Part shown: positions 25,801 through 31,962 of the stretch, piece by piece
Numbering within the stretch: position 1 is the stretch's first letter
Layout of the letters: each line of letters starts with the position of its first letter
Assembly (NCBI GenBank): GCA_963678675.1
Contig: OY783197.1
Location: 10,357,647 to 10,421,646, forward strand
DNA from: Xiphydria camelus
Lineage: Eukaryota > Arthropoda > Insecta > Hymenoptera > Xiphydriidae
Reading direction: 5' to 3'
Length of the DNA: 64,000 bases
Made by a program: the position numbers and the translations under genes
Notes under the pieces: generated by a model
Seen by the model: only the letters and a program-made list of their open reading frames with translations
Database searches by the model: none
What the model was told of the DNA's origin: nothing

Positions 25801-28464
25801 GCGGCATATAATAATAACTAATTAAAAGTTTTAACATTACGATCAAAACGATTACTTACAGTAATTAGCATTGATCCCAAAGCAAGAAATCTTAAAGTTG
25901 GCAATAATTTCGTTGCTGGCTGAATTGCTGCATTTCTTTGCGACCTCGGTGCAATGCGATGTCGTATTTGTCCCAATAATCTCTGACAGGTTTGTTTTTC
26001 CAGACGAAATCAAGTGAAGAGTTCTACATCATTGTATTCTTCGAAATAGTCAACTCTGGAATAATTTTGTATTAGATTTGTTTATAAATTAGTAGGTATA
26101 GGTATCCTTTATTTACTTACCGGGCACGTATTTTCCTAGGATTTCTCATTCTTTGTAAGACGTCAATTTCATCATCAAATGATGATTCGAAAACTGGCAC
26201 ATCAACCAACTCCATTTCACAACTAATAACAATTAGTATGATTCTGTCACGGTTCTGATTCTGTCACGGAAGAATAAAGACGCAAACAAAAAGTTAGGTT
26301 ATACTGAGGATAGCTAGCTTATCCCACGATGAAACTGCCGGATAACTTAAGTTATGTCTGCATTTATTCCAAAGTTTATCCTATTCCAGACTTCTATCAT
26401 ACTTGTAAAACGCTTGCGTACTGGTTATTCTCAGTATAGCGCTATACCGCGTTTATACCGTGTTGGTAAAACCGGCCCTAAATATCACTTTTTGGATCAC
26501 TGCTCACCACCATTGAACCACTACTGACCATCATTGAACCACTGCTCACCACTATTGTGCCACTACTCAGGTTTCCAGTAGTGGTTGAAAATATTCTGTA
26601 GTGTTCTGTAGTGGTTTTCGACACGGGGTATTTGCGCGGTTAAAATGCGGTGTCTATTTCACAGCTGCCATCTACGTCCAGCTTTGGCCAGCCCACCTAA
26701 TTCAAGGAAATTTCCCACTGTGCTCCACTGACCATAAAGGTCACATGAACAAAAAAACAAAACGGTCAACAAAATGGTCAAGGACATATTTGAATGTGCA
26801 ATTTCCCGCTCTTTTAATTTCCGGTATCAAAAATAGGGGTTCGCATTTAAAAAGATCAATTTGACCTTGATATGACCTTGAAAGTCATGGTCAAGGTCAA
26901 ATCAAATATGACCATTGGGTAGCCAGGGAAAAATCCTAAAAGTTTTGCATTAAACATTTTTCTCTAAAATGATTTCCCGCTGAGATAATCAGCCGTACCG
27001 GGACTTTGAAGACCCTGTAGAAATATGACTAGCTATGGCGTAGTGGGGGAAAGGAGCGACGACTATTAGTTCTAGCAAGACATTTACTGCGGCCGGCGTG
27101 ACGAAAATAGATGATATAAGAAATTTCGCTATGGTACATAACACTCGTTGTATTATACGAGAACATTAGTAAGTATCACATCAATATAATGTGATATATG
27201 GGGTCTTCCACTCAGGATAGTCATGCCATTTATTTTCATTATTTGCAATTTCATGAACAAGTCTCTGAAATAAAAGTTGTTTAGTATCAAGGAGGATATA
27301 TGATACATATCCGCCTTCCTCGACACCAAATAACTTTTATTCGAAGGGCTTGTTCTTGAACTGTACAAATAACAGAAATAAACAACATGACTACCCTGCG
27401 TGAAACATCTCATACAAATCTTTCTATGAAAATTTAATTATATTATCAAACTTTAAAACAAGCACACGAACTGAAACATACGGTTGTAATTTTCAGACTG
27501 GTGCTACCTTAAACAGCTTGCCCTTTAAACAATACTGATCCTTTGACATTTGTATTGCTAGAATTATCCACTTAGGTTCTCATAAGGAATTCACCATTAA
27601 CTCATGACCCTAAAGCAGAACTATCCTAACTCCAATTTTAGCGTTTAAGGTTTTATGCTGAACTAGTACATTTTTTTAAGGCGGATTGAATGTAGAACTA
27701 ACGTTTCTACTTTTTTTAACTTTCTATATTAATTAATAAAAACTTCTCAGATTTAACCTAGAAGTTTTTATTGTCAAAATAAAACAAAAAAAACCTTCTG
27801 TAAAACTTGTGTTTTGGAGATAGGCTAGTTCTGCTTTAGGGTGACAAACTGCTTTGCTAAACCTGGGACATCTTCTTTATCATGACACTTTGTCACCTTT
27901 GCCTGTGGCCACGTTCCGTCCAACAGTATCAAGTTGTACGGTTTCTGGCCATCAGTCCCAACTGGAACAAGCTCTTCGATAGCCACAGCATCCCATGTCG
28001 GATAAAGCACGATCGTATCCTTATCATTCAGTATTTCCAGCAACCCTTCATGCTTCGGCGATGGAAATTTCTTTCCCCTAGAAGTTTACATTATAATTCT
28101 TCTCGAAGGAGTCAATACGAATGGAGAACTTTATTTACGTACCTAAAAGTTAGGCATTTGCCGTGCTGTAGAGCCAGCGAAAGCATCGGCGCGGTACGCA
28201 GACATCGCTTCGCTTCCGCCGGGTGTTGTAGGATTATCAATCTTGACGCCGGGCATATGCGTTCCTTTGGAAGTCCCGGACACCAGCATACTGGTACAGG
28301 CCGCCTATTCGAGACTCGTTAGACGAAACACGTTATCGTGACGAAATTTAACCTAAATTTTGCGTTGACTGTTCGTACTTGCATTGAGAACATTTGTCGC
28401 GCATTTCCGGAGGATCCGCCGGTATACCCGCCAATTCTTCCCACGCGGCTTTCTCATTCATCAT
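4698..28464 (-). CDS. DTWD2: DTWD2-type tRNA-uridine aminocarboxypropyltransferase, 5 exons
   Basis: Family knowledge: DTW-domain enzymes transfer the 3-amino-3-carboxypropyl group of S-adenosylmethionine to a tRNA uridine (acp3U). Seen: five exons on the minus strand join in frame, 28464-28379, 28304-28143, 28077-27897, 16416-16214 and 4827-4698, giving 762 nt (253 residues plus stop; human DTWD2 is somewhat longer). The order is CSQC and CWCP (metal-binding cysteines), [20 protein letters not shown], the DTW-box variant [10 protein letters not shown], then [17 protein letters not shown] and a basic C-terminus. Splice phases agree at every junction; donors are GTACGA, GTACGT, GTGACA and GTAAGT. 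ATGATG offers two adjacent starts. Introns 3 and 4 are each about 11.4 kb and full of transposons, yet no exon is damaged, which suggests the gene is functional. Confidence 0.9.
4828..5460. other. DTWD2 intron 4, plain AT-rich sequence
   Basis: Apart from the acceptor region of exon 5 I see no gene, exon or bounded repeat here. Confidence 0.5.
5662..5910 (+). pseudogene. mariner transposase N-terminal fragment
   Basis: About 80 residues with the mariner HTH signature ([23 protein letters not shown]). The frame stops at 5908-5910, where the inserted hairpin begins. No Asp of the DDD triad is present, so the product cannot catalyse transposition. Confidence 0.75.
5913..6152. repeat. hairpin MITE nested in the mariner
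   Basis: A nearly perfect inverted repeat. The outer arms read CGATACCTGAAA and GTGAGATAAACC; the inner arms include CTAAAACCGGCCTTT. No coding content. The AAAACCGGCC core resembles the end of the GGGCCGGTTTTACC hairpins at 7570 and 56501, but the rest differs. Confidence 0.7.
6438..6505. repeat. short perfect hairpin
   Basis: ATAGTTTAATAAATG and its inverse bound a 68-bp palindrome with an AT-dinucleotide centre. It is probably the remnant of a very small foldback element. Confidence 0.6.
6900..7104. repeat. ~120-bp tandem repeat, left segment
   Basis: It contains the same motif series as 10140-11050 (AAAATGGTGG, GGACTAAAA, TTCAATTGATTCTTGTGAAA). It ends where the THAP-DDE element begins, so the array was probably continuous before that insertion. 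Confidence 0.5.
7298..8855 (-). pseudogene. THAP + DDE_4 transposase, broken
   Basis: Exon 1 (8855-8704) starts [15 protein letters not shown] and continues [11 protein letters not shown] and [11 protein letters not shown], a THAP zinc-finger start with donor GTGAGT. Exon 2 begins at 8627 ([10 protein letters not shown], then HPAYIPTIF); the expected C-x2-H histidine reads as Asn. The DDE part lies at about 7860-7699 ([26 protein letters not shown]) and continues, uninterrupted in frame once the hairpin and one TTA are removed, as [22 protein letters not shown] and [13 protein letters not shown]. Stops and frameshifts separate the blocks, so it is not functional. Confidence 0.75.
7570..7695. 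mobile_element. 126-bp hairpin MITE (GGGCCGGTTTTACC family), TTA duplication
   Basis: A near-perfect palindrome with ends GGGCCGGTTTTACC, flanked by TTA at 7567-7569 and 7696-7698. A 3-bp TWA target is the PIF/Harbinger signature. A second full copy of the same length is at 56501 and a half copy at 26417. It interrupts the THAP-DDE transposase and leaves that frame intact on either side. Confidence 0.8.
9187..9204 (+). promoter_or_regulatory. primer binding site, tRNA-Trp
   Basis: TGGTGACCCCGACGTGAT starts one base after the LTR and complements the 3' end of tRNA-Trp. The same site is used by the gypsy element at 47-50 kb (50377-50394). Confidence 0.75.
9425..9645. repeat. four-copy tandem repeat in gypsy leader
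   Basis: Four units of about 50-55 bp share ACATGCACGGCYACGCT, CGACCCAC and GCAGGCAGCAG. They leave several frames open on both strands; I regard those as artefacts. Confidence 0.65.
10140..11050. repeat. diverged tandem repeat, ~120-bp period
   Basis: The phrase TTTATCCGATTCTTGT and its variants recur near 10380, 10500, 10620, 10680, 10800, 10920 and 11040. In between come AAAATGGYGGATC, ATATGRCGGACTAAAA and GAATCWATGGTTGAAATTCC. The array continues the fragment at 6900-7104. It looks satellite-like and non-coding. Confidence 0.65.
11051..12116. other. intronic AT-rich sequence, nothing identified
   Basis: No convincing exon, inverted repeat or coding frame was found between the tandem repeat and the mariner element. 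Confidence 0.4.
12119..12954. repeat. left terminal inverted repeat, three 274-bp units
   Basis: Each unit contains CTATCCAGCCATATCAAA, a C-rich/G-rich pair around GGGGGCGGGGGGTAAC, TGGAAACCCCCAATTT and GTAGATGGCGCTCCAATC. Units repeat 274 bp apart (for example at 12432 and 12706). The outermost unit is the most diverged. Identical 60-codon open frames in successive units are a by-product. Confidence 0.8.
13125..13684. repeat. 42-bp minisatellite, 13 units plus a partial
   Basis: The unit starts GGGGTGCTTGATTTACGTGA and contains a CGTGAG...CTCACG inverted pair. Thirteen exact-length copies differ mainly at one C/T site (TACGTG versus TATGTG). 42 is divisible by three, so long open frames run through both strands; they have no start context or domain and are not genes. 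It abuts the 3' end of the transposase gene. Confidence 0.9.
13710..14798 (-). CDS. DD41D mariner-superfamily transposase, intact
   Basis: A 362-residue cut-and-paste transposase that would bind the element ends and insert at TA. Two helix-turn-helix segments are visible ([12 protein letters not shown] about residues 49-60; [11 protein letters not shown] about 107-117), with a GRPK linker near 73. The catalytic triad is D165 (FSDES), D256 (FQQDGAAPH) and D298 ([10 protein letters not shown]). Residues 256 and 298 have 41 residues between them, the DD41D spacing described for the rosa group, rather than mariner DD34D or Tc1 DD34E. It ends FQFEHLL. The length fits a complete protein, and I saw no stop or frameshift. 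The start is the first Met, about 215 bp inside the right repeat block. Confidence 0.9.
   Translation of the reverse strand: MENVTLSEQERISLLMMRGWGDRARSYDEVRILCNETFRNGEDLSPISKSTVERTVRRFRDHGTIKNLPRSGRPKSETTEEKQLEVAQGFIENPHLSLRRAGDEYDVSHQTVRNILRGIKFHPYKIHLVQELNEDDPDRRIEFCDTMMTRIDNDPLFLYNILFSDESTFTLKGEVNRHNCRSWTDTNPFWILESHTQYPEKVTVWAGILNDTIIGPFFIDGNLNAQKYLDLLRHQIVPRIREIAGDNFHEIWFQQDGAAPHYGGVVRAFLQDQFPGRWIGRRGRIEWPARSPDLTPLDFFLWGYLKSKVYVTQPQNLDELRNRILQEAALIDRELIRRAVTNFYDRIALCQEVQGFQFEHLL
15014..15843. repeat. right terminal inverted repeat, three 274-bp units
   Basis: Inverse of 12119-12954, with the same 274-bp period (frames at 15073 and 15347 are identical except at one residue). The tandem units occur at both ends in equal number, so the expansion was probably copied from one end to the other, for instance by gene conversion. 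Confidence 0.8.
15846..16213. other. intron sequence, nothing identified
   Basis: AT-rich sequence between the mariner element and DTWD2 exon 4. No repeat ends or coding signal seen. Confidence 0.4.
16214..16416 (-). CDS. DTWD2: DTWD2 exon 4
   Basis: Minus-strand translation begins [17 protein letters not shown] and contains [17 protein letters not shown], the most conserved motif of the C-terminal half of DTW-domain enzymes. It enters in phase 0 after AG and leaves in phase 2 at GTAAGT. Confidence 0.9.
16672..16960. repeat. imperfect hairpin element
   Basis: GGTATTTTAGGAGTCTGC (left) pairs with GCAGACTCCCAAAATACC (right). Inside, AAATTTCCCACCATT pairs with AATTGGTGGGAAATT. Probably a small foldback MITE in DTWD2 intron 3. 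Confidence 0.6.
17400..17640. repeat. two-unit tandem repeat inside the outer element
   Basis: The phrase TTTTGAAATCTGA-TTCAGATTCGTGATCAGCGAC occurs at about 17440 and 17560, each followed by a poly-A stretch and an ATACC-AATTTGGT motif. Confidence 0.6.
17663..18180. mobile_element. element with AGGTTGGCTG ends, AATT duplication
   Basis: AGGTTGGCTG at the left and its inverse at 18171-18180 are flanked by AATT (17659-17662, 18181-18184). A minus-strand open stretch (about 17850-18077, with [19 protein letters not shown] preceded by a TTGCAG acceptor) looks exon-like, but I cannot assign it. It may be another captured fragment. Confidence 0.5.
19096..21186 (-). CDS. CACTA/CMC-like DDE transposase, intact
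   Basis: A 696-residue single-exon protein, expected to cut and rejoin the element ends. It has a basic N-terminus (residues 1-30), a Ser/Asn-rich low-complexity stretch to about 110, then the catalytic domain. The likely DDE residues are D196 (FNVDGLPLF), D273 ([11 protein letters not shown]) and E515 ([12 protein letters not shown]). In between are the CEKC cysteine pair (292/295), the MHNVCLGV histidine motif (about 354) and [19 protein letters not shown]. These match transposases of the CACTA-Mirage-Chapaev group. Its ATG follows the stop of the DUF4806 gene by 3 nt, so one transcript could carry both. No stop or frameshift was seen. Assignment to superfamily is inferred from motifs. Confidence 0.85.
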   Translation of the reverse strand: MSRKTTNATTGKRQRNRKIAKAVENALHEIKQESNRIQVTKESIAHNHKSENVYRSDCDSNVSPLLQNSTHMNRVFLNDSATTSELVYNNDTFEMLSDSSSTIETPDLSQKLRLWAITRNVPRSTVNDLLHILSPYHPDLPLDSRSLLVTKLNIDTKKLENGEYCHLGLLNGIKKVISPYLKDISSNVIEISFNVDGLPLFASSKTQLWPILGLIKKIKCQPFVVGIFCGNGKPKPLTEFLENFVNDLSHLLENGIKLDNKKYIVTLHSFVCDAPARAYLKCIKSHGGYSSCEKCTESGEYVDGRVTLQGIHAPKRTDTSFSLQIDSDHHLGVSPLSKIPTIGLVSNFPIDYMHNVCLGVAKKLLNTWISGSLQVRLGSRSVHLLSERLLSSRFYIPVEFNRKPRSLEELPRWKATEFRTFVLYLGPIVLRNIVDPSIYEHFLLFHSAITILISYKHISTFGCRTAGNVLNVFVKHCEKLYGKQFLIHNIHMLSHLSDDAEMYGPLDNFSAFVFENFLGQIKRLVKSPNRPLQQICRRISEIESAFINENIKLKGPIIPKFEYNCGPLPTNIIFRNSKQFKQLRLQNFQISVHAYSKADSYCLIKESRSVVQIHNILMDHNNSFTIVGKRFSFHTSLYCNPIDSKELDIYVITGISNDYETWPINVITAKCLVLPITQKNDKDCWVSLPLIHSIYT
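21190..23304 (-). CDS. DUF4806-domain protein, six exons, intact
   Basis: Exons 23304-23091, 22883-22647, 22394-22236, 22057-21852, 21614-21452 and 21305-21190 join in consistent phase to 1095 nt (364 residues). Each intron is GT-AG with a good donor (GTAAGT, GTACGT, GTAAGC, GTAAGA, GTAAGT). The N-terminus ([40 protein letters not shown]) resembles the small domain that starts many insect DUF4806 proteins. The middle is Ser/Lys-rich (SDSSDEENI) with a possible nuclear signal (KKKQSWKRK). The DUF4806 region runs from [17 protein letters not shown] through [17 protein letters not shown] and [16 protein letters not shown] to [13 protein letters not shown]. The function is unknown; its place in the transposon suggests an accessory DNA- or transposase-binding role. 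Confidence 0.8.
23938..24023. repeat. hairpin within the two-gene transposon
   Basis: CTCAAAGTACAAGAGTAAAT pairs with ATTTACTCTTGTACTTTGA across a GC-rich loop with GCGCTGG/CGCAGCGC. It lies between the DUF4806 gene start and the right end, so it could be a regulatory structure or a small insertion. Confidence 0.55.
24298..24704. mobile_element. MITE with GGTTCGTTCCAA ends
   Basis: GGTTCGTTCCAA and its inverse TTGGAACGAACC are flanked by TA (24296-24297, 24705-24706). Internal copies of GTTCTAGAAC/CCAGAACCAGTTCT-like motifs repeat near both ends. No coding content. It sits just right of the two-gene transposon. Confidence 0.7.
25365..25817 (-). pseudogene. mitochondrial fission regulator (MTFR1-like) fragment, last two exons
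   Basis: Exon 25817-25644 reads [11 protein letters not shown], then [36 protein letters not shown] and KLVA. Exon 25512-25365 continues [30 protein letters not shown] and ends DDSF-stop. Phases match (donor AG|GTATGA, acceptor TTTTCAG). The poly-Pro stretch followed by a DILKDI-K-LK-RSPG-P box resembles the C-terminal half of MTFR1/MTFR2 proteins, which act on mitochondrial division. Upstream exons are absent; a Harbinger fragment takes their place, and both lie inside the 18420-26627 element. I infer DNA-level capture. A living nested gene with far upstream exons is the alternative. Confidence 0.6.
25850..26220 (-). pseudogene. PIF/Harbinger transposase N-terminal fragment
   Basis: A first exon (about 26213-26122) reads [16 protein letters not shown] and [12 protein letters not shown] with donor GTAAGT. 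A second block (about 26070-25855) reads [14 protein letters not shown], a stop, then [12 protein letters not shown] and [13 protein letters not shown]. This is the start of HARBI1-like transposases. It is cut off where the fission-regulator exon begins. Confidence 0.6.
26417..26478. repeat. half copy of the GGGCCGGTTTTACC hairpin
   Basis: The right arm only: GGTTATTCTCAGTATAGCGC through GGTAAAACCGGCCC, followed by TAA as in the full copies at 7570 and 56501. Confidence 0.65.
27190..27420. repeat. hairpin element
   Basis: GGATAGTCATGCC...AATAAAAGTTGTTTAG pairs with the inverse CCAAATAACTTTTATT...CATGACTACCCTGCG. The arms differ at many positions, so it is an old foldback. Confidence 0.5.
27608..27841. 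mobile_element. MITE, CCCTAAAGCAGAACTA ends, TGA duplication
   Basis: The terminal inverted repeat CCCTAAAGCAGAACTA is exact for 16 bp. TGA flanks both sides (27605-27607, 27842-27844). It lies about 50 bp from DTWD2 exon 3. AT-rich interior, no gene. Confidence 0.65.
27897..28077 (-). CDS. DTWD2: DTWD2 exon 3 (catalytic DTW box)
   Basis: It contains [31 protein letters not shown] and [16 protein letters not shown] is the signature box. The donor is GTGACA, weaker than usual. It is the donor of the 11.5-kb transposon-filled intron 3. Confidence 0.88.
28143..28304 (-). CDS. DTWD2: DTWD2 exon 2
   Basis: It reads [17 protein letters not shown], then [16 protein letters not shown] and [17 protein letters not shown] plus the CSQC pair of exon 1 form the probable zinc site. 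Donor GTACGT; acceptor GAATAG. Confidence 0.88.
   Translation of the reverse strand, partial: AACTSMLVSGTSKGTHMPGVKIDNPTTPGGSEAMSAYRADAFAGSTARQMPNF
28379..28464 (-). CDS. DTWD2: DTWD2 exon 1 with start codon
   Basis: It reads [19 protein letters not shown], then CSQC, leaving in phase 2 at GTACGA. The upstream 28465-28587 should contain the promoter; I see no TATA box, and an AT-rich stretch and a hairpin MITE begin at 28588. Confidence 0.82.
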
Positions 28465-28587
28465 AATTACGAGTCGTCATTCACTCACAATATCCTCAAA
28501 AACGTACTATCTATCGTACTCCCGCTTTTTTTCGTGTTTTCTGCGCTCACGTTCCCAAAAAAAATTCGGTACACACGAACTTTCCAG

Positions 28588-28743
28588 TAGGCCTATTCTG
28601 TAACTCGTTACAATCCGTAACGACGGTTGTCGTTAGCATTAGTCCAATCAGGACCCCCATCACAACGGAATACTTGATCCTGATTGGACTAATGCTAACG
28701 ACAACCGTCGTTACGGGTCGTAACGAGTTACAGAATAGGCCTA
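28588..28743. mobile_element. 156-bp hairpin MITE (TAGGCCTATTCTG), CAG duplication
   Basis: A near-perfect palindrome TAGGCCTATTCTGTAACTCG...CAGAATAGGCCTA, flanked by CAG at 28585-28587 and 28744-28746. Two more copies follow, one nested in the other. A 3-bp CWG target is supported by all three (CAG, CTG, CAG). Confidence 0.8.
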
Positions 28744-28938
28744 CAGGTGGAATAATTATTCAATCGCAACTTGGATGCGGGAGAAGGAACGAATGAGATC
28801 GCTTGAAAATATTAAAGATCATCGAGATGGAGTTAGCGAATAGTCAGCTCTACAGCGAAAAACTTTCCACTGGACTCAACCAATTATACATCGAGTTCTG
28901 GAGGAAAGAACCAATGATTCCGTTAAGCCGGGTCTCCA
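28744..28938 (+). other. possible short coding stretch, unassigned
   Basis: A plus-strand frame at 28803-28935 reads IEMELANSQLYSEKLST and LYIEFWRKEPMIPLSR, which looks protein-like and is followed by a MITE. I recognise no family, and there is no clear splice signal. It may be the remains of a neighbouring gene's first exon. Confidence 0.25.
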
Positions 28939-29413
28939 CTGTAGGCCTATTCTGTAACTCGTTACGACCCGTAACGACGGTTGTCGTTAGCATTAGTCCA
29001 ATCAGGACCCCCACCACAACGGAATACTTGATCCTGATTGGACCAATACTAACGACAACCGTCGTTACGGGTCGTAACGAGTTACAGTAGGCCTATTCTG
29101 TAACTCGTTACGATCCGTAACGACGGTTGTCGTTAGCATTAGTCCAATCAGGACCCCCATCACAACGGAATACTTGATCCTGATTGGACTAATGCTAACG
29201 ACAACCGTCGTTACGGGTCGTAACGAGTTAGGCCCGTATTCATAGTCGAACCTCAAGGGATGAGGGTCCCTTGAGGGACGCTTATGTATTTCATAGTCAA
29301 TTTTTCCGCACTTGAGGGTCCCCGAAAGCGCCCTCAACTCAAGGGTAGCCTGTAGGTCCCTCGAGGGCTCGTTGATCACTCAAGGAAACGAAGTGATCGT
29401 AAATTTTGTAAAA

Positions 29414-31053
29414 ATGGAGGAGTTCGATGACTATTATGATAACGATTATGAAGAAATGGAATTGATTGTGCGGTTACCGAAGAGGTATTTTCGTGATTTT
29501 GAAAATCCTCTCGAATTTTATAGGGAAGGTGAATTTCGGCGCAGATTTCGCTTTAGTAAAGATTGTGTGGTTCACATTATATTACCTTTAGTTGTTGAGA
29601 GGTTAGAAAAGGTTAATAATCGTGGGTTACTAATTTTGCCAGTATTGCAACTTTTGATTGCACTTCGTTTTTATGCAACAAACAGCTTTCAGGTAAATTT
29701 TTACTAGTAACTCTTATACGTTATATATTATATCAAACTAAAAGTAATATACAGATATATAGAATTAAAAATTTGTCATAGTAGAGTAGTGTGTTTTTCT
29801 GCATATTTTCGTACAGAGACAGTATGAGAATGAGGTGTTGGAAACCTGGGAGTACGAGTGAGAATACACAGTAACGATACGAGAGTTGCACATAATTTTT
29901 TGGATACGTCGAGACACAGAGACTCTTATGCCGTTGCTGTGTGTTCTTAATCGCACTCACATGTTTTCGAAGTGCCTCATCCTTGTACTCTACCTCGTAC
30001 GTACGTGTGTCCGCGCGCGTGTATGTGTAATGTTGACGAACGTATATGTTTAATGTATAATTAAAAGTAAATGCAACATTTAATACTCTTTATTTACAGA
30101 TTGTACATGGCGACTTAGGATACTTAAGCCAATCTTCCATTTCGAGGATTATTAAGAGCATTTCGATATGTCTGGCGGAACAATTGGGTCAACATGTGTA
30201 CTTTCCCAGAAATGACAAGCATCTTCGTATAAATACTGCCTCATCTTATACAGTGGCACAATTTCCAAATGTCTCTGGGTGTATCGATTGTACACACACA
30301 CACATCCGAATTATTAATCCCGGAGGGCAGAATGGAGAAATTTTTCGTAATAGAAAAGGGTGGTTTTCTTTAAATGTTCAGGTATGTTATCAAGTTTGAA
30401 TCAAATATGATGTCAATAGGCTAATCTGCTTTCCAGTCAGAAGTGAATAGTACATCGACGCCAAACATGCGTTGAATCGATCATTCATTCTTAACCGGAT
30501 AATAGTAGAGTACATACATGAAGAATATGATTACATAAATATATATAATCTTTATTTTAGGCTGTGGTTGGTCCTAAATCGGAAATTCTGGACATTGTTG
30601 TGAGACATCCAGGTTCTACACACGATAACGTAATTTTGATCGAAGTGCACTTAGGGCACGTTTTCAATTAAATCAAATTCCCGGATTGGCGATAATGGAT
30701 ATGCCTGTAAGAATTATTTACTTACACCGATATTAAATCCAAATACAAATGCAGAAAGAAGGTATAACGAAGCTCATATAAGGACGCGAAACGTAATTGA
30801 AAGGTTATTTGGCAAGTGGAAACGTATATTTCCCTGTCTCCATAGTGGGTTAAGAACAAAATTAAGAACCTCAACAGCAATTATTTGTGCAACAGCTGTT
30901 TTGTACAATATTAGGATTCGTTATAATGAAGACTTTGAATTTGAAAATGATGACGATATAAATGACTGTGAAGTCCCAATAGATAATATTCAATTTAATG
31001 ACGCTGCGGGGCTAGCATTTCGCAGAACTTTCATTGAAGCACACTTTCGTTAA
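29414..31053 (+). pseudogene. PIF/Harbinger (HARBI1-like) transposase, frameshifted
   Basis: Three exons: 29414-29692 (MEEFDDYYDNDYEE, RRRFRFSKDCV, LIALRFYATNSFQ), 30101-30381 (YLSQSSISRIIKSI, FPNVSGCIDCTHTHIRI) and 30561-31053 (RHPGSTHDNVI, GDNGYACKNYLLTP, RRYNEAHIRTRNVIER). Catalytic residues D (GCIDCTH), D (STHDN) and E (YNEAH) are all visible. However, the frame slips by one base near 30120, near 30646 and near 30690, each looking like a lost base. Either the gene is dead or the assembly has small indel errors. It ends EAHFR-stop. Confidence 0.8.
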
Positions 31054-31150
31054 TTTGTATATGAAATCAATTGAATATTGATTTCATATACAAATTAACG
31101 AAATTGGGACAAATAGCTGTTGCGCAAATAATTGCTGTTGAGGTTCTTAA
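31048..31150. repeat. inverted duplication of transposase end
   Basis: The last bases of the transposase and the sequence after it form a palindrome (TTTCGTTAATTTGTATATGA and its inverse). It is followed by an inverted copy of 30862-30905 (GCAATTATTTG, AGGTTCTTAA). A local fold-back replication error would produce this. Confidence 0.6.
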
Positions 31151-31496
31151 TTTCAATATTCAATATTCAATTGCATATTATCAGGTAATAATTGAAGGGC
31201 TTATTGGAAAAACGTGACAAGCCACACTCTGTTCACAAATAAACAGTTTACTTTGTAGTAGTCCCCTGCATTTTTTGTTCATACTTTAAGATTATAGAGG
31301 TTAATATATGAGCTAGAATACATCTGTTAAAAACATTCAGGGGTTATATTAATCAAATGTGCATTTTACAGATTATTTTGAAACTTCAAAGCTCGTCTTC
31401 TCAATAAAATGATTTTGTGGTTTGTCACGTTTTTTCAATAAGCCCTTTAATTATATATTCAATAATTTTATTTAACATTAATTTAACTTGTATATA

Positions 31497-31735
31497 CAGG
31501 GTGAGTCGGGAGGATCGAACCAAACTCCAGGAGCGTATTGTACATAAGATAATAATGTAAAAAAACTTATATGTCCTTATCCGATTTTCATTTTTACAGC
31601 ACTAAATAGAAATTATTAATTACGCTGCAACTTGAAAACAAATGAAAATCGGAAAAGGACATAAGTTTTTTTTACATCATTATATAGTGTACAATACGCT
31701 CCTAGAATTTGGTCCGATCCTCCCGACTCACTCTG
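31497..31735. mobile_element. mariner-type MITE, CAGGGTGAGTCGG ends
   Basis: CAGGGTGAGTCGGGAGGATCG and the inverse are flanked by TA (31495-31496, 31736-31737). ACTTATATGTCCTTATCCGA/TCGGAAAAGGACATAAGT pair further in. No coding content. Confidence 0.75.
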
Positions 31736-31962
31736 TATAAACCACGATATATAATTATACTAAAAGCATTAATAGGATACAATAATGTGAAGCAATGCAT
31801 TTATTTAAAATATATTTATTAAACATCTCAATAAAAGAAAATAGTTAATAATTTTTATATTCTTATGCTATTTTTAATTCTTATACTATTAGAAATAGTG
31901 TATCTATTTGGTGTATGTACTTATAAAGAATCTCAATAAAAAAACATTAAACTATACTTTAA

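Larger units (their letters stand above)
18420..26627. mobile_element. CCC...GGG element with AGTGGT subterminal repeats
   Basis: Ends CCCTTGTCGAAAACCACTAC and the inverse CCCGTGTCGAAAACCACTAC, with GT duplicated at 18418-18419 and 26628-26629. AGTGGT/ACCACT hexamers are dense just inside both ends (18440-18515; 24710-24780; 26500-26615). It has no transposase of its own. It contains the complete element at 18518-24282, a MITE (24298-24704), a fission-regulator gene fragment (25365-25817) and a Harbinger fragment. Confidence 0.7.
18185..26698. mobile_element. second element of nest 1: AGGNGGGCTGG ends, THAP start
   Basis: AGGAGGGCTGG at 18185 and the inverse AGGTGGGCTGG ending at 26698 are flanked by AATT (18181-18184, 26699-26702). 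It belongs to the same family as the adjacent 17663-18180 element and may have used the same target. On the plus strand at 18357 a frame opens [13 protein letters not shown], the typical start of a THAP zinc finger, and then stops. The transposase is otherwise missing. Confidence 0.55.
17337..27017. mobile_element. outermost element of nest 1: mariner-type ends CAGGGTCTTC
   Basis: The two ends pair over roughly 65 bp (CAGGGTCTTCAAA, then CGGCTGATTATCTCAGCGGG) and are flanked by TA (17335-17336, 27018-27019). The element's own interior includes a short tandem repeat (17400-17640). The rest of the span is later insertions. No transposase of its own was found. It lies in DTWD2 intron 3. Confidence 0.75.
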
